Of a stretch of 64,000 nt of DNA, positions 9,427-17,507 are shown one piece after another. Positions within the stretch are counted from its first letter, which is position 1. Every line of letters starts with the position of its first letter. The position numbers were made by a program, and so were the translations under genes. The notes beneath the pieces were generated by a model. That model had not been told where the DNA came from. It was given only the letters and a program-made list of their open reading frames with translations, and ran no database searches. This DNA is from CAWGHZ01 sp963775315 (GTDB lineage Bacteria; Pseudomonadota; Alphaproteobacteria; MPNO01; DASWLB01): NCBI GenBank assembly GCA_963775315.1, contig CAVZIN010000009.1, positions 186,001 to 250,000 on the forward strand, written 5' to 3'.

Positions 9427-10965
9427 CTAAAGCAGCACCGCGACCAGGACGACCGCCGCGCCGAGCGCCACCGCCCAGAGGCCCCAGCGGCTGGGCGCCC
9501 GACCGCCGATCAGCGCGTTCACCGTGTCGATGTGCAGCTTCACCCCGGACCGGCCGAGGGAATCCACCGCCTCCTCCATATGGCGCACGATGCGCGGCAG
9601 GCGGACGAGCGCGCCGGCCACGTCGCTCGCCGCCTCGGCGATGCGCGCCTCGGGCCCGTAATGGGTGGCGATCCAGTCCTCGATCAGCGGCCGGGCGAGC
9701 GCCCACATGTTGGTCTCCGGCGCGAGCCGCCGCCCCACCCCCTCGGCCAGCAGCATGGTCTTCTGCAGCATCAGGAGCTGCGGCTGCGCCTCCATGCGGA
9801 ACCGCTCGGTCACGCGGAAGAGCTGCTCCAGGAGCCGCGCCAGCGAGATGTCGGCGAGCGACAGGCCGAAGATCGGCTCGGCGATCGAGCGCGCGGCCTG
9901 GGCGAACGCGTCGACCGACTGGTCCGCGGGGACGTAGCCGGCGCGGATGTGCACCTCCGCCACGCGGCGGTAGTCGCCGGTGAGGAAGCCCAGCAGCATC
10001 TCGGCGAGATAGGCGCGCGTGTCGCGGTCGAGCCGTCCCATGATGCCGAAATCGACCGCGACGATGGCGCCGTCCGGCCCGACGAACAGATTGCCGGGGT
10101 GGAGGTCGGCGTGGAAGAACCCGTCGCGGAACACCTGCAGGAAGAACACCCGCGCCATGCGGGCGACGATCTCGGACGGGTCGAACCCCGCGGCGATCAG
10201 CGCGTCGCGCTCGTCGATGGCGATTCCGGTCACGAGCTCGGCGGTCAGCACGCGGCGCGCGGTGCGCTGCCAATCCATGCGCGGGACGCGGAAGCTCTCG
10301 TCGTCGTCGAAATTGCGGGCGAGCTCGTCGGCCGCCGCAGCCTCGTAGCGGAGGTCCATCTCCAGCTCGACCGTCTCGGCGAAGATGCGCACCGCCTCGA
10401 CCGGCTTCAGCCGGCCGAGCGACGGGCGGAGCTTCACCGCCGTGCGCGCGAGCGCGTCCATCAGATCGAGGTCGCGGGCGAAGGCGCGCTCGATGCCGGG
10501 GCGCAGCACCTTCACCACCACCTCGTCCTCGTCCGGCGTGACGGCGCGGTGGACCTGGGCGATGGAGGCGGCGGCGACGGGAACGTCGTCGAACGCGGCG
10601 TAGAGCTTCGATATGGGCTTGCCCAGCTCGGCCTCGATGGCGGCGCGGGCCTGCGCGCCCGGGAAGGGCGGCAGCCGGTCCTGCAGCGTGGCGAGGTCCT
10701 CGGCCACGTCCTCGCCCACGATGTCCGGCCGGACCGACAGCGCCTGGCCCAGCTTGATGAAGCTGGGGCCGAGGGCGTAGAGCGCGGCGCCCAGCCGCTC
10801 GCCCGGGCGCAGGGCGGCCATGCCGCGCTTCGGCCGCACCGCGAGCCGTAGCAGGCGGCGCGCGCTTTTGCCCGCCGGCAGCCGGTCGAGGAAGAACAGC
10901 GCGTCGTGACGCGCCAGCGTGCGCGCGATGGCCCACAGCCGTCCCAGGTGGCGCGGCCGGATCAT
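9427..10965 (-). CDS. ubiB: UbiB-family atypical kinase, ubiquinone biosynthesis
   Basis: Required for ubiquinone biosynthesis; UbiB/COQ8 proteins are membrane-associated ATPases of the protein-kinase-like fold. The 512-residue protein shows the family KxGQ motif (KLGQ, 71-74), the alanine-rich ASIAQVHRA loop near 132, VVKVLRPG near 150, HADLHPGN and VDFGIMG in the catalytic core, and a C-terminal hydrophobic anchor. In the ancestral order it began 12 bases after the ubiE stop. An IS5-type element now separates the two, so its transcription may depend on read-through or an IS-borne promoter. Confidence 0.95.
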   Translation of the reverse strand: MIRPRHLGRLWAIARTLARHDALFFLDRLPAGKSARRLLRLAVRPKRGMAALRPGERLGAALYALGPSFIKLGQALSVRPDIVGEDVAEDLATLQDRLPPFPGAQARAAIEAELGKPISKLYAAFDDVPVAAASIAQVHRAVTPDEDEVVVKVLRPGIERAFARDLDLMDALARTAVKLRPSLGRLKPVEAVRIFAETVELEMDLRYEAAAADELARNFDDDESFRVPRMDWQRTARRVLTAELVTGIAIDERDALIAAGFDPSEIVARMARVFFLQVFRDGFFHADLHPGNLFVGPDGAIVAVDFGIMGRLDRDTRAYLAEMLLGFLTGDYRRVAEVHIRAGYVPADQSVDAFAQAARSIAEPIFGLSLADISLARLLEQLFRVTERFRMEAQPQLLMLQKTMLLAEGVGRRLAPETNMWALARPLIEDWIATHYGPEARIAEAASDVAGALVRLPRIVRHMEEAVDSLGRSGVKLHIDTVNALIGGRAPSRWGLWAVALGAAVVLVAVLL

Positions 10966-10989
10966 GCGGCCGGCCGGCTAGGTCATGTA

Positions 10990-11015
10990 CCCATAAAGGG
11001 GATTCCCTTTATGGG
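10990..11015. other. perfect hairpin in IS left end
   Basis: CCCATAAAGGG (10990-11000) and its exact complement CCCTTTATGGG (11005-11015) flank a GATT loop. The 11-bp perfect stem lies just inside the left terminal repeat, upstream of the transposase start. It could block transcription entering from outside or form part of the transposase binding site; both are inferences. Confidence 0.75.
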
Positions 11016-11027
11016 CGGGGTGTGATT

Positions 11028-11052
11028 CAAGCTTCCAAACGGTGGGAGCTTG
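11028..11052 (+). promoter_or_regulatory. hairpin covering the transposase ribosome site
   Basis: CAAGCTTCC (11028-11036) can pair with GGGAGCTTG (11044-11052) with one mismatch. The right arm contains the GGTGGGAG that would serve as ribosome-binding site for the ATG at 11056. An RNA reading in from outside would contain both arms and hide the site, a known way for IS elements to avoid being switched on by external transcription; here it is inferred from sequence. Confidence 0.55.
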
Positions 11053-11055
11053 AAG

Positions 11056-11822
11056 ATGGCGCGCTTCGATTTGACCGATGCGGAATGGACGATCATCCAG
11101 CCGCTGCTGCCGAACAAGCCGCGCGGCGTGCCGCGGGTGGACGACCGGCGTGTGGTGAACGGGATCTTCCACATCCTGCGCACAGGCGCGCCGTGGCGTG
11201 ACCTGCCGGAACGGTACGGCCCGTACACCACGGTCTACAATCGCTTCAACCGCTGGGCCAAAGCAGGGGTGTGGCTCAAGGTGTTCGAGGCTTTGAAGGC
11301 CGGCTCGCCCACGTCGCTTCATCTGATCAACTCCTCGATCGTGCGCGCCCACCAGCACGCGGCCGGCGGTAAAAAGGGGGCGCGGATCACGCCATCGGCC
11401 GTTCTCGTGGAGGACTGACCACCAAAATCCACGTCGTGGTGGATCGTCACGGCCTGCCTGTGCGCCTGCTGCTCACCCCCGGCCAGGCCTCGGACAAGAC
11501 CACCTTCCCGGCCCTGGTCGAGGGACTGGCGCTCGCTCGTCACGTCGTTGCCGACCGCGGCTACTTCGCGGCCACCATTATCGCGCTCATCGAAGCCGCT
11601 GGCGCCTTCGCCCACATCCCGTCGCAGAGCAACGTCCGGGTCCGCCGTGTCGTTGACCGCCAGATTTACCGCCAGCGCAACCTCGTCGAACGCTTCTTCA
11701 ACCGGCTCAAGCACTTCCGGCGCATCGCCACGCGCTATGACAAGCTCGCGCGAAACTTCCTCGCCGCCGTCGCCCTCGCTTCCATACGGCTCCGCATCAA
11801 CCATTATGAGTCCACGACCTAG
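11056..11822 (+). CDS. IS5-family DDE transposase, made by -1 frameshift from two frames
   Basis: Frame A (ATG 11056 to the stop at 11416-11418) encodes the N-terminal DUF4096-like part beginning MARFDLTDAEW. Frame B is open from 11373 and holds the remaining DDE catalytic core, with VADRGYF (second Asp) and NLVERFFNRLKHFRR (Glu region). A slippery run of five A and five G at 11371-11380 lies where a -1 shift must occur, giving a fused product of about 255 residues. This organisation is normal for the IS427 group, so the gene is probably not broken. The TAG stop at 11820-11822 lies in the target duplication outside the element. Confidence 0.85.
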
Positions 11823-12586
11823 ACGCGCCAGCCGGAATGGATCGCGCAGATCCCGGCCGAAAGGTTGCGCCACGTGACGTTGCCGAACCCGGCCGCGTGC
11901 ATCTCGCCCGCCAGCGTCTCCTGGTCGGGGAATTGGCGGATCGATTCGGCGAGGTAGCGATAGGAATCGCGGTCGCGCGCCACCGCCTCGCCCAGCGCGG
12001 GCAGCACGCGGAACGAGTAGGCGTCGTAGAGCGGGCGGAGCGCCGGCAGCACCACGCGGCTGAACTCCAGGCAGAGGAAATGCCCGCCGGGTGCGAGGAC
12101 ACGCCGCGCCTCGGCGAGCGCGTCGGCCCGCCGCGTGACGTTGCGCAGCCCGAAGGCGATGGTGCAGCTGTCGAACGTGCCCGGGGGAAAGGGCAGCGCG
12201 GCCGCGTCGGCGCAGACGTAGGAAAGCTCGGCGAGAAAGCCCCGGTCGATGGCGCGGTCGCGGGCCACCGACAGCATGGCGGGCGTGCGGTCGGCGATGG
12301 CGATCTCGGCGGTCTCGGCGTCCTCGCCCAGCCGGTCCAGCACGCGGAAGGCGACGTCCCCGGTGCCGCCCGCGAGGTCGAGATGGACGAGCCCGGGACG
12401 CGGGCGCAGCCAGTCGACCAGCGCCGCCTTCCACGCGCGGTGCAGCCCGCCCGACATCAAATCGTTCATCAGGTCGTAGCGCGGCGCGACCGAGTCGAAG
12501 ACGCGGCCGACGAGCCCCGCGTGCTCGGCCTCGCTCACCCGCCGGAAGCCGAAATCCCGCTCGCGTGCCGCCATGCGGCGGAACAT
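11819..12586 (-). CDS. ubiE: demethylmenaquinone/2-polyprenyl-6-methoxybenzoquinol C-methyltransferase
   Basis: C-methylates the quinone head group in ubiquinone (and menaquinone) biosynthesis. The 255-residue class I SAM methyltransferase has DLAGGTGDVAFR (motif I) and FGLRNVTRRADALAE, the UbiE signature, plus the family's usual C-terminal AIHSGWRV. The C terminus is therefore intact although the IS abuts it: the TAG stop is the complement of CTA in the CTAG target duplication. The gene diverges from mutM across only 33 bases. UbiE and UbiB act in the same pathway and would have been co-transcribed before insertion. Confidence 0.95.
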   Translation of the reverse strand: MFRRMAARERDFGFRRVSEAEHAGLVGRVFDSVAPRYDLMNDLMSGGLHRAWKAALVDWLRPRPGLVHLDLAGGTGDVAFRVLDRLGEDAETAEIAIADRTPAMLSVARDRAIDRGFLAELSYVCADAAALPFPPGTFDSCTIAFGLRNVTRRADALAEARRVLAPGGHFLCLEFSRVVLPALRPLYDAYSFRVLPALGEAVARDRDSYRYLAESIRQFPDQETLAGEMHAAGFGNVTWRNLSAGICAIHSGWRV

Positions 12587-12619
12587 AGCGCGGGGCAGGC
12601 AGGTGCGCTAGATAAGGGC

Positions 12620-13483
12620 ATGCCCGAACTTCCCGAGGTCGAGACGGTCCGGCGCGGACTCGACGCCGCGCTGACGGGACGCACCATCGCGCGCGTCGAG
12701 GTGCGGCGCGCCGATCTGCGCCGGCCCCTTCCGCCCGACTTCGCGAGCCGGATCGGCGGCCGCCGCGTGCTGGGGATCGGACGGCGGGCGAAGTATCTGC
12801 TGGTCTCGCTCGAGGGCGACCTCGTGCTGCTCGCCCATCTCGGTATGTCGGGGCGGATGGTGATCGAGCCGCCCTTGGGCCCTGCCCTCCCCCAGCCCGC
12901 GACGCTGCTCCGCGCCGCCCACGTTACCCACGCTCACGTGGTGTTCGAGGCCGACGACGGGACGGTGGTGCGCTTCTCCGACCCGCGCCGGTTCGGGCTG
13001 ATGGACCTCGTGCCGGCGGGGGAGCTGGACGCCCACCCCCTGCTCGCCCATCTCGGGCCCGAGCCGGTCGGGAACGCGTTCGACGGACGGCTGCTGGCCG
13101 CGCGCCTCGCCGGCAAGCGCACCCCGATCAAGGCGGCGCTGCTCGACCAGCGGGTCGTCGCCGGGCTCGGCAACATCTACGTCTGCGAGAGCCTCTACCG
13201 CGCCCGCCTGTCGCCGCGCCGCCTGGCGCTCACGATCCAGGGTGGGCGGGCCGAGCGCCTCGCCGACGCGATCCGGGCGGTTTTGGCCGAGGCCATCGCG
13301 GCCGGCGGCTCGTCGCTGCGGGACCACGTCGCGCCATCGGGCGAGCTCGGCTATTTCCAGCACGCCTTCGAGGTCTACGACCGCGAGGGCGCGCCCTGCC
13401 CCGGCTGCCGCTGCGGCAAGGGGGTCGTCCGGATCGTCCAGTCGGGCCGTTCGACTTTCTATTGTGCGGTGCGGCAACGCTGA
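12620..13483 (+). CDS. mutM: formamidopyrimidine-DNA glycosylase (Fpg/MutM)
   Basis: Bifunctional glycosylase/AP lyase that removes 8-oxoguanine and formamidopyrimidines. The 287-residue protein starts with the essential PELPEVE (the N-terminal proline exposed after Met removal), has the GRRAKYLL lysine region and a GLGNIYVCE helix. Its C-terminal zinc finger reads CPGC, then VQSGRSTFYC, but ends AVRQR where the family has CxxCQR, so the fourth zinc cysteine is replaced by arginine. An extra Cys in RCG could substitute. A longer open frame extends upstream into ubiE on the other strand, but PELPE fixes the start at 12620. Confidence 0.95.
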   Translation: MPELPEVETVRRGLDAALTGRTIARVEVRRADLRRPLPPDFASRIGGRRVLGIGRRAKYLLVSLEGDLVLLAHLGMSGRMVIEPPLGPALPQPATLLRAAHVTHAHVVFEADDGTVVRFSDPRRFGLMDLVPAGELDAHPLLAHLGPEPVGNAFDGRLLAARLAGKRTPIKAALLDQRVVAGLGNIYVCESLYRARLSPRRLALTIQGGRAERLADAIRAVLAEAIAAGGSSLRDHVAPSGELGYFQHAFEVYDREGAPCPGCRCGKGVVRIVQSGRSTFYCAVRQR

Positions 13484-13516
13484 GGTAACACCGGTCATCC
13501 CAGCCGGAGGTGACCG

Positions 13517-14293
13517 ATGGCGTACGAGAACATCAAGACCGAGATTCGCGGGCGCGTGGGGCTGATCACGCTCCACCGGCCCCAGGCGCTGAACGCGTTG
13601 TGCGCCGCACTCGTGACCGAGCTGAACCAGGCGCTCGATGCGTTCGAGGCGGACGATGCGGTCGGCGCCATCGTGCTGACCGGCTCGGACAAGGCGTTCG
13701 CCGCCGGGGCCGACATCCGCGAGATGCAGGCCAAGACCTTCCCCGACACCTACCTCGAGGACTTCATCACCAAGGATTGGGAGCGCATCTCGCGCTGCCG
13801 CAAGCCGGTGATCGCCGCGGTCGCCGGGTTCGCGCTGGGCGGCGGGTGCGAGTTCGCGCTGATGTGCGACTTCATCCTGGCCGCCGACAACGCGAAGTTC
13901 GGCCAGCCGGAGATCACTTTGGCCATCCCGCCCGGCTCGGGCGGCACCCAGCGCCTCACCCGCATCGTCGGCAAGTCGAAGGCGATGGAGATGTGCCTCA
14001 CCGGCCGGATGATCGACGCCACAGAGGCCGAACGCTGCGGCCTCGCCGCCCGCGTCGTGCCGGTCGCCGAGCTGGTCGACGAGGCGCTCAAGACCGCCGA
14101 GAAGATCGCCGGCTTCTCGCGCCCGGCCGTGTTCATGGTCAAGGAGGCGGTCAACCGCGCCTACGAGACCACCTTGGCCGAGGGGGTGCGGTTCGAGCGC
14201 CGCCTGTTCCAGGCCGCCTTCGCCACCGCCGACCAGAAGGAAGGCATGGACGCCTTCTCCAACAAGCGGAAGCCCGCCTTCAAGAACGGGTAG
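13517..14293 (+). CDS. enoyl-CoA hydratase
   Basis: Crotonase-fold hydratase of fatty-acid b-oxidation or a related CoA pathway. The 258-residue protein shows the oxyanion-hole segment AGFALGGGCEFALMCD near 102-117, carrying the first catalytic Glu, and PEITLAIPPGSGGTQRL near 134, carrying the second. A strong GGAGGTGACC precedes the ATG. It begins 33 bases after mutM. The mutM/hydratase pair next to ubiE-ubiB is a recurrent alphaproteobacterial arrangement, often followed by rpsT and dnaA; neither follows here. The specific acyl-CoA substrate is not evident. Confidence 0.92.
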   Translation: MAYENIKTEIRGRVGLITLHRPQALNALCAALVTELNQALDAFEADDAVGAIVLTGSDKAFAAGADIREMQAKTFPDTYLEDFITKDWERISRCRKPVIAAVAGFALGGGCEFALMCDFILAADNAKFGQPEITLAIPPGSGGTQRLTRIVGKSKAMEMCLTGRMIDATEAERCGLAARVVPVAELVDEALKTAEKIAGFSRPAVFMVKEAVNRAYETTLAEGVRFERRLFQAAFATADQKEGMDAFSNKRKPAFKNG

Positions 14294-14469
14294 CGGCGCC
14301 TGCGTCGCCCCCGCGTCGCCCCGGCGTCGCCCGAAGGTAACCTGAAGGTCGCCTCTGTCGCCTTTCAAGCCATTGATCGGCAAGGGATGTCGCGCGACCG
14401 GAGCCGAATTTTCGGCGCGGCTCCCGGCCAAGCTTCTGCCTCGCTCAGATAGGATCGAATTCCCGGAAA
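14294..14469. other. intergenic space with GTCGCC-rich repeats
   Basis: These 176 bases lie between convergent genes. The first 70 contain five copies of GTCGCC, three of them as GCGTCGCCC; no coding capacity, DnaA box (TTATCCACA-like) or U-tailed hairpin was seen. I assign no function. Confidence 0.5.
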
Positions 14470-15687
14470 TCAAGCGGCCGAGGCGCTGGATCGAGGAGCC
14501 CCGACCAGCGTCACGGCGGCCAGCGCCATGGCCGAGCCGGCCGCCATGGCGAGGAAGCCGAGCCCCCAGCCGACCCCCGTCCCCTCCGCCGCGTCGAGCA
14601 CGGCGCCGATGGCGGGCGGCGCGATCACGGCACCGAGGAAGCCGAGGAAGGTGTGGAGGGCGAGGGTCGCGCCACGCCGTCCGGCCTCGGCCGCCCCCAC
14701 CGCGCCGGCGGTCAACGCCGCCGAATCGCCGGTGACGATCAAGCCGTAGGCGAGCGCGAGGGCAATGACCAGCGCGGCGGCCGCGTCCCGCGCGAAGCCG
14801 AGCGAGCCGCCCACCAGGATCGAGACCAGCAGAACGGAGACGATCGCCCGACGGCGGCCGAACCGCACCGCCGCCTCGTTGCCCATGACCGATGCCGCCA
14901 CGCCGAGGGCGGAGGCGGCCGCGGCGATGGTGGTCGCGGCGATGCCGAGACCGCGCGGGCCATGTCGCGTCGCCGAATCGGCCAAGAACGCGACGATCCA
15001 GGCGCGGAAGGCGAACAGCTCCCAGGTATGGCCGAAATAGCCGAGTATGTAGCGGAGCGCGTCGCGGTTGCGCAGAACGGGACGGAAATCGAGGAGAAGC
15101 GTCCGCTCGCGCGGCGCCTCGGGCCGGACGGGCGCGAGCAGCGCGAGGATCAAAGCCACCGACACCGCCGCCCCGGCCGCGGCCAGGAGGAACGGCCCGC
15201 GCCAGCCGAACGGGCCCGCGATCAGGCCGGTCACATAGAACGAGACGGAGACGCCGCACCCGAAGCTCGCCGTGTAGAACGCGACGTGGCGCGACTGGCG
15301 CGGCCCCGCCGAGCGGTCGGTCAGCGCCTTGAGCCCCGGCATGTAGGCGCCGCCAAGCCCGATGCCCGCCACGGCGTTGATGGCCAGCGCGCTGGCGAAT
15401 CCATGGGCGAAGGCCGCAAACGCGGCGGCGGCAAGGCCGGAAAGCGCGACCGAGGCGGCGAAGATCCTGCGCGCATCGACCCGGTCGGTCGCCGAGACCA
15501 GGACCGGCGCGGCGGCAACGTAGCCGGCGAAGAAGATGCCGCTGATCCAGCCGACCTCCGTATGGCTGAGCCCCCAGTCGCGCACGAAGACCGGCACCTC
15601 GGCCTGGAAGGACGAGACGCTGAGCATGCCGATCACCTCGGCCGCGCAGGCCACGGCCGCCGCCCGCGCCCCCGTCGCACCGCTCAT
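14470..15687 (-). CDS. MFS transporter
   Basis: A 405-residue major facilitator superfamily permease with about 12 hydrophobic segments. The loop 2-3 motif reads around YVAAAPVLVSATDRVDARR, and a GIGLGGAYMPGLKAL segment resembles motif C of antiporters. The start ATG at 15687 has a GGGAGG about 10 bases upstream. Substrate unknown; sugar-, aromatic-acid- or drug-transporting branches are all possible. It is followed on the same strand only by the convergent enoyl-CoA hydratase, and its upstream neighbour is the small membrane protein at 15746-16024, 58 bases away on the same strand. Confidence 0.8.
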   Translation of the reverse strand: MSGATGARAAAVACAAEVIGMLSVSSFQAEVPVFVRDWGLSHTEVGWISGIFFAGYVAAAPVLVSATDRVDARRIFAASVALSGLAAAAFAAFAHGFASALAINAVAGIGLGGAYMPGLKALTDRSAGPRQSRHVAFYTASFGCGVSVSFYVTGLIAGPFGWRGPFLLAAAGAAVSVALILALLAPVRPEAPRERTLLLDFRPVLRNRDALRYILGYFGHTWELFAFRAWIVAFLADSATRHGPRGLGIAATTIAAAASALGVAASVMGNEAAVRFGRRRAIVSVLLVSILVGGSLGFARDAAAALVIALALAYGLIVTGDSAALTAGAVGAAEAGRRGATLALHTFLGFLGAVIAPPAIGAVLDAAEGTGVGWGLGFLAMAAGSAMALAAVTLVGAPRSSASAA

Positions 15688-15745
15688 GGGCGAGGCGCCT
15701 CCCGGAGACGCCGCGACGGGGGCGATGTCGGCGGACCGAGCAACC

Positions 15746-16024
15746 CTAGCCCCCGAACATGCGGGTGAGCACGCGGTTGGCGCGCCGGCGGGTGGAATCG
15801 ATTCGGGCGCCGGTGCGCGGCCAGCGGCGGCGGATGCGCAGGATCACCAGCCGGGCGCGCGGCGACACGACGGACAGCAGCACCAGCCCGCCCAGGATGA
15901 AGATCCAACCCTGGAACAGCGGCAGGAAAAGCTGGACCAGCCCAAGCAGGATGAACATCCAGCCGACGGCAAAGACGGTCCATTGCCGGGCCTTCCGGCG
16001 CATACGTGAGGCGCGGCGCACCAT
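15746..16024 (-). CDS. small two-segment membrane protein, PGPGW-like
   Basis: A 92-residue protein. A basic N terminus (MVRRASRMRRKARQ) precedes two adjoining hydrophobic stretches, about 16-35 and 37-57, that meet at LPLFQGW, then a basic C-terminal tail. This layout recalls the PGPGW family (a short hairpin membrane protein), though the PGPG core is altered. The open frame extends far upstream, but GGAGGAG just before the ATG at 16024 fixes the start. Function unknown; the positive-inside rule would put both termini in the cytoplasm. Confidence 0.6.
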   Translation of the reverse strand: MVRRASRMRRKARQWTVFAVGWMFILLGLVQLFLPLFQGWIFILGGLVLLSVVSPRARLVILRIRRRWPRTGARIDSTRRRANRVLTRMFGG

Positions 16025-16364
16025 CTCTCCTCCAGCCCGGCAGGCTATCCGGTCCGAGGGCCGGACGTAATCCCCGTCATGACACGTGCCAAACCGCCGC
16101 GATGCCCCAAGGACATATTGCCGCAGATCGGGCCCGCGGCAGGTGACGTTAACGCCTCTGGGAGTATCTATCTGCCAACCACCAGAGTGCGAGTGCGGCC
16201 AGCCACCGATCCGACCGAACATTCCCGCCCCGAGGCGAAAACGAAACCCGCATCGCAAAGGGCTCACCGCCGCCGGACAATTCCCGGCGCGCGCCTCGGC
16301 ATGGCCGCTTGTGGTATATGCCGGCGCGCACGCGTGCGGACGAAGGAAGCGAAGGAACACTGAG
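16025..16364. promoter_or_regulatory. 340-bp divergent intergenic region before hpnI
   Basis: No gene is supported here. The region must hold the promoters of both the small membrane protein (-) and the hpn operon (+). A TATATG at about 16315 could be a -10 element for hpnI but lacks a convincing -35. The part around 16080-16260 is visibly less GC-rich than its flanks, as expected of regulatory DNA. Short frames on both strands here lack ribosome sites and GC3 bias. Confidence 0.4.
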
Positions 16365-17507
16365 ATGCGTGCGGCTATCGTCGTCCTGGGCGCAATGAGT
16401 GCGCTCGCGTCGTCGGTCTACCTGCTGGTCGCGCTGTGGCACATGGCCCGCTACCGGCTGGCGGCGCGAGCCGAGGCCTCGGCGCCCTCGTCCCTGGCGG
16501 TCACCGTGCTGAAGCCCCTGTGCGGGGCGGAGCCGCGCCTCGCCGAGTGCCTCCGGACGTTCTTCGAAGCGGCGCGGCCAGGGCTGCAGATCGTGTTCGG
16601 GGTGGGCGACGCCGACGATCCCGCCCTCGCCACGGTCGCGGCGCTGAAGCGGGAATTTCCGGCGGCCGACGTCGCCCTGGTGGTCGATCCCCGGCTGCAC
16701 GGGGCGAACCGCAAGGTGAGCAACCTCATCAACATGATGGCGGCGGCGCGCCACGACATCATCGTCGTCTCGGACGCCGACGCCAGGCTGGCGCCCGGCG
16801 GGCTCGACCGGCTGCTGGCGCCCTTCGCGCAGCCCGATATCGGGGCGGTGACCTGCCTCTACCGCGCGGCGGCCGAGCGCAACCTGCCCTCGCTTCTGGC
16901 GGGAATGTTCATAGATTCATGGTTTCTGGCGTCGGCCGTGGTGGATGCCCGAATCTGGCCGGTGGATTACTGTTATGGTCCGCTTTCGGCAGTGCGCCGC
17001 GAGGCCCTGGCCACGATCGGCGGGTTCGAGGCGCTGGCCGACCATCTGGCCGACGATTTCATGCTGGGCCAGCTGGTCGCCCGCGCCGGATGGGAGCTTG
17101 CGCTGTCGGATTACGTGATCGAGACGGTGGTGACGGAAAGCTGGCGATCGCTGCTGAGCCACGAGCTGCGCTGGGCGCGCACGGTGAAGACCGTGCGCCC
17201 GTCGCAGCACGTGATGTCGATGGTGACGTGGGGCCTGCCGGCGGCCGGGCTGACGCTGGTCGGCCCGGCCTGGCTCGGCGCGGTGGCCATCGGCGTGCCG
17301 CTGGCGCTCCGCCTGGCGCTGCACCTGTTGACCCGCTATCGCTTCGGCATCGACACGCCGGGCCCGCTCTGGCTGGTTCCGGTGCGCGAGATGCTGTGCT
17401 TCGGCATCTGGGCGGCGAGCTTCGCGAGCCGCGAGGTGGTGTGGGGGGACCGCGCGTTCCGCGTGGCGCCGAGCGGGCTGATGGCGACGACGGGCACGAC
17501 ATCGTGA
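16365..17507 (+). CDS. hpnI: hopanoid glycosyltransferase HpnI
   Basis: GT2/GT21-like glycosyltransferase that in characterised systems adds N-acetylglucosamine to bacteriohopanetetrol. The 380-residue protein has an N-terminal membrane segment (about 5-25), VTVLKPLCGAE, GANRKVSNLINM, the DxD-type VVSDADARL, ADDFMLGQ and the ELRWARTVK loop corresponding to (Q/R)xxRW, followed by C-terminal membrane segments. The ATG at 16365 follows GAAGGAACACTGAG. Its stop overlaps the hpnK GTG (GTGA). It acts at the cytoplasmic face of the inner membrane. Confidence 0.92.
   Translation: MRAAIVVLGAMSALASSVYLLVALWHMARYRLAARAEASAPSSLAVTVLKPLCGAEPRLAECLRTFFEAARPGLQIVFGVGDADDPALATVAALKREFPAADVALVVDPRLHGANRKVSNLINMMAAARHDIIVVSDADARLAPGGLDRLLAPFAQPDIGAVTCLYRAAAERNLPSLLAGMFIDSWFLASAVVDARIWPVDYCYGPLSAVRREALATIGGFEALADHLADDFMLGQLVARAGWELALSDYVIETVVTESWRSLLSHELRWARTVKTVRPSQHVMSMVTWGLPAAGLTLVGPAWLGAVAIGVPLALRLALHLLTRYRFGIDTPGPLWLVPVREMLCFGIWAASFASREVVWGDRAFRVAPSGLMATTGTTS

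Larger units (their letters stand above)
10982..11818 (+). mobile_element. IS5-family insertion sequence (IS427-like), 837 bp, complete
   Basis: Terminal imperfect inverted repeats begin GTCATGTACCCATAA (left, from 10982) and, on the other strand, GTCGTGGACTCATAA (right, from 11818), with 14 matches in the first 18 bases. The element is flanked by a 4-base CTAG duplication (10978-10981 and 11819-11822), typical of IS5-family targets. It carries two overlapping transposase frames. It lies exactly at the junction of ubiE and ubiB, and transcription of its transposase runs against that operon. Intact ends, duplications and DDE residues suggest a recent, possibly active copy. Confidence 0.92.

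Noticed and set aside
11050..11822. Transposase read as two separate genes or a degraded pseudogene
   Set aside because: The two frames overlap at an A5G5 run and together contain the transposase parts, as is normal for this IS group.
14294..14469. Replication origin near the mutM cluster
   Set aside because: No DnaA-box-like sites, AT-rich stretch or dnaA gene is present.
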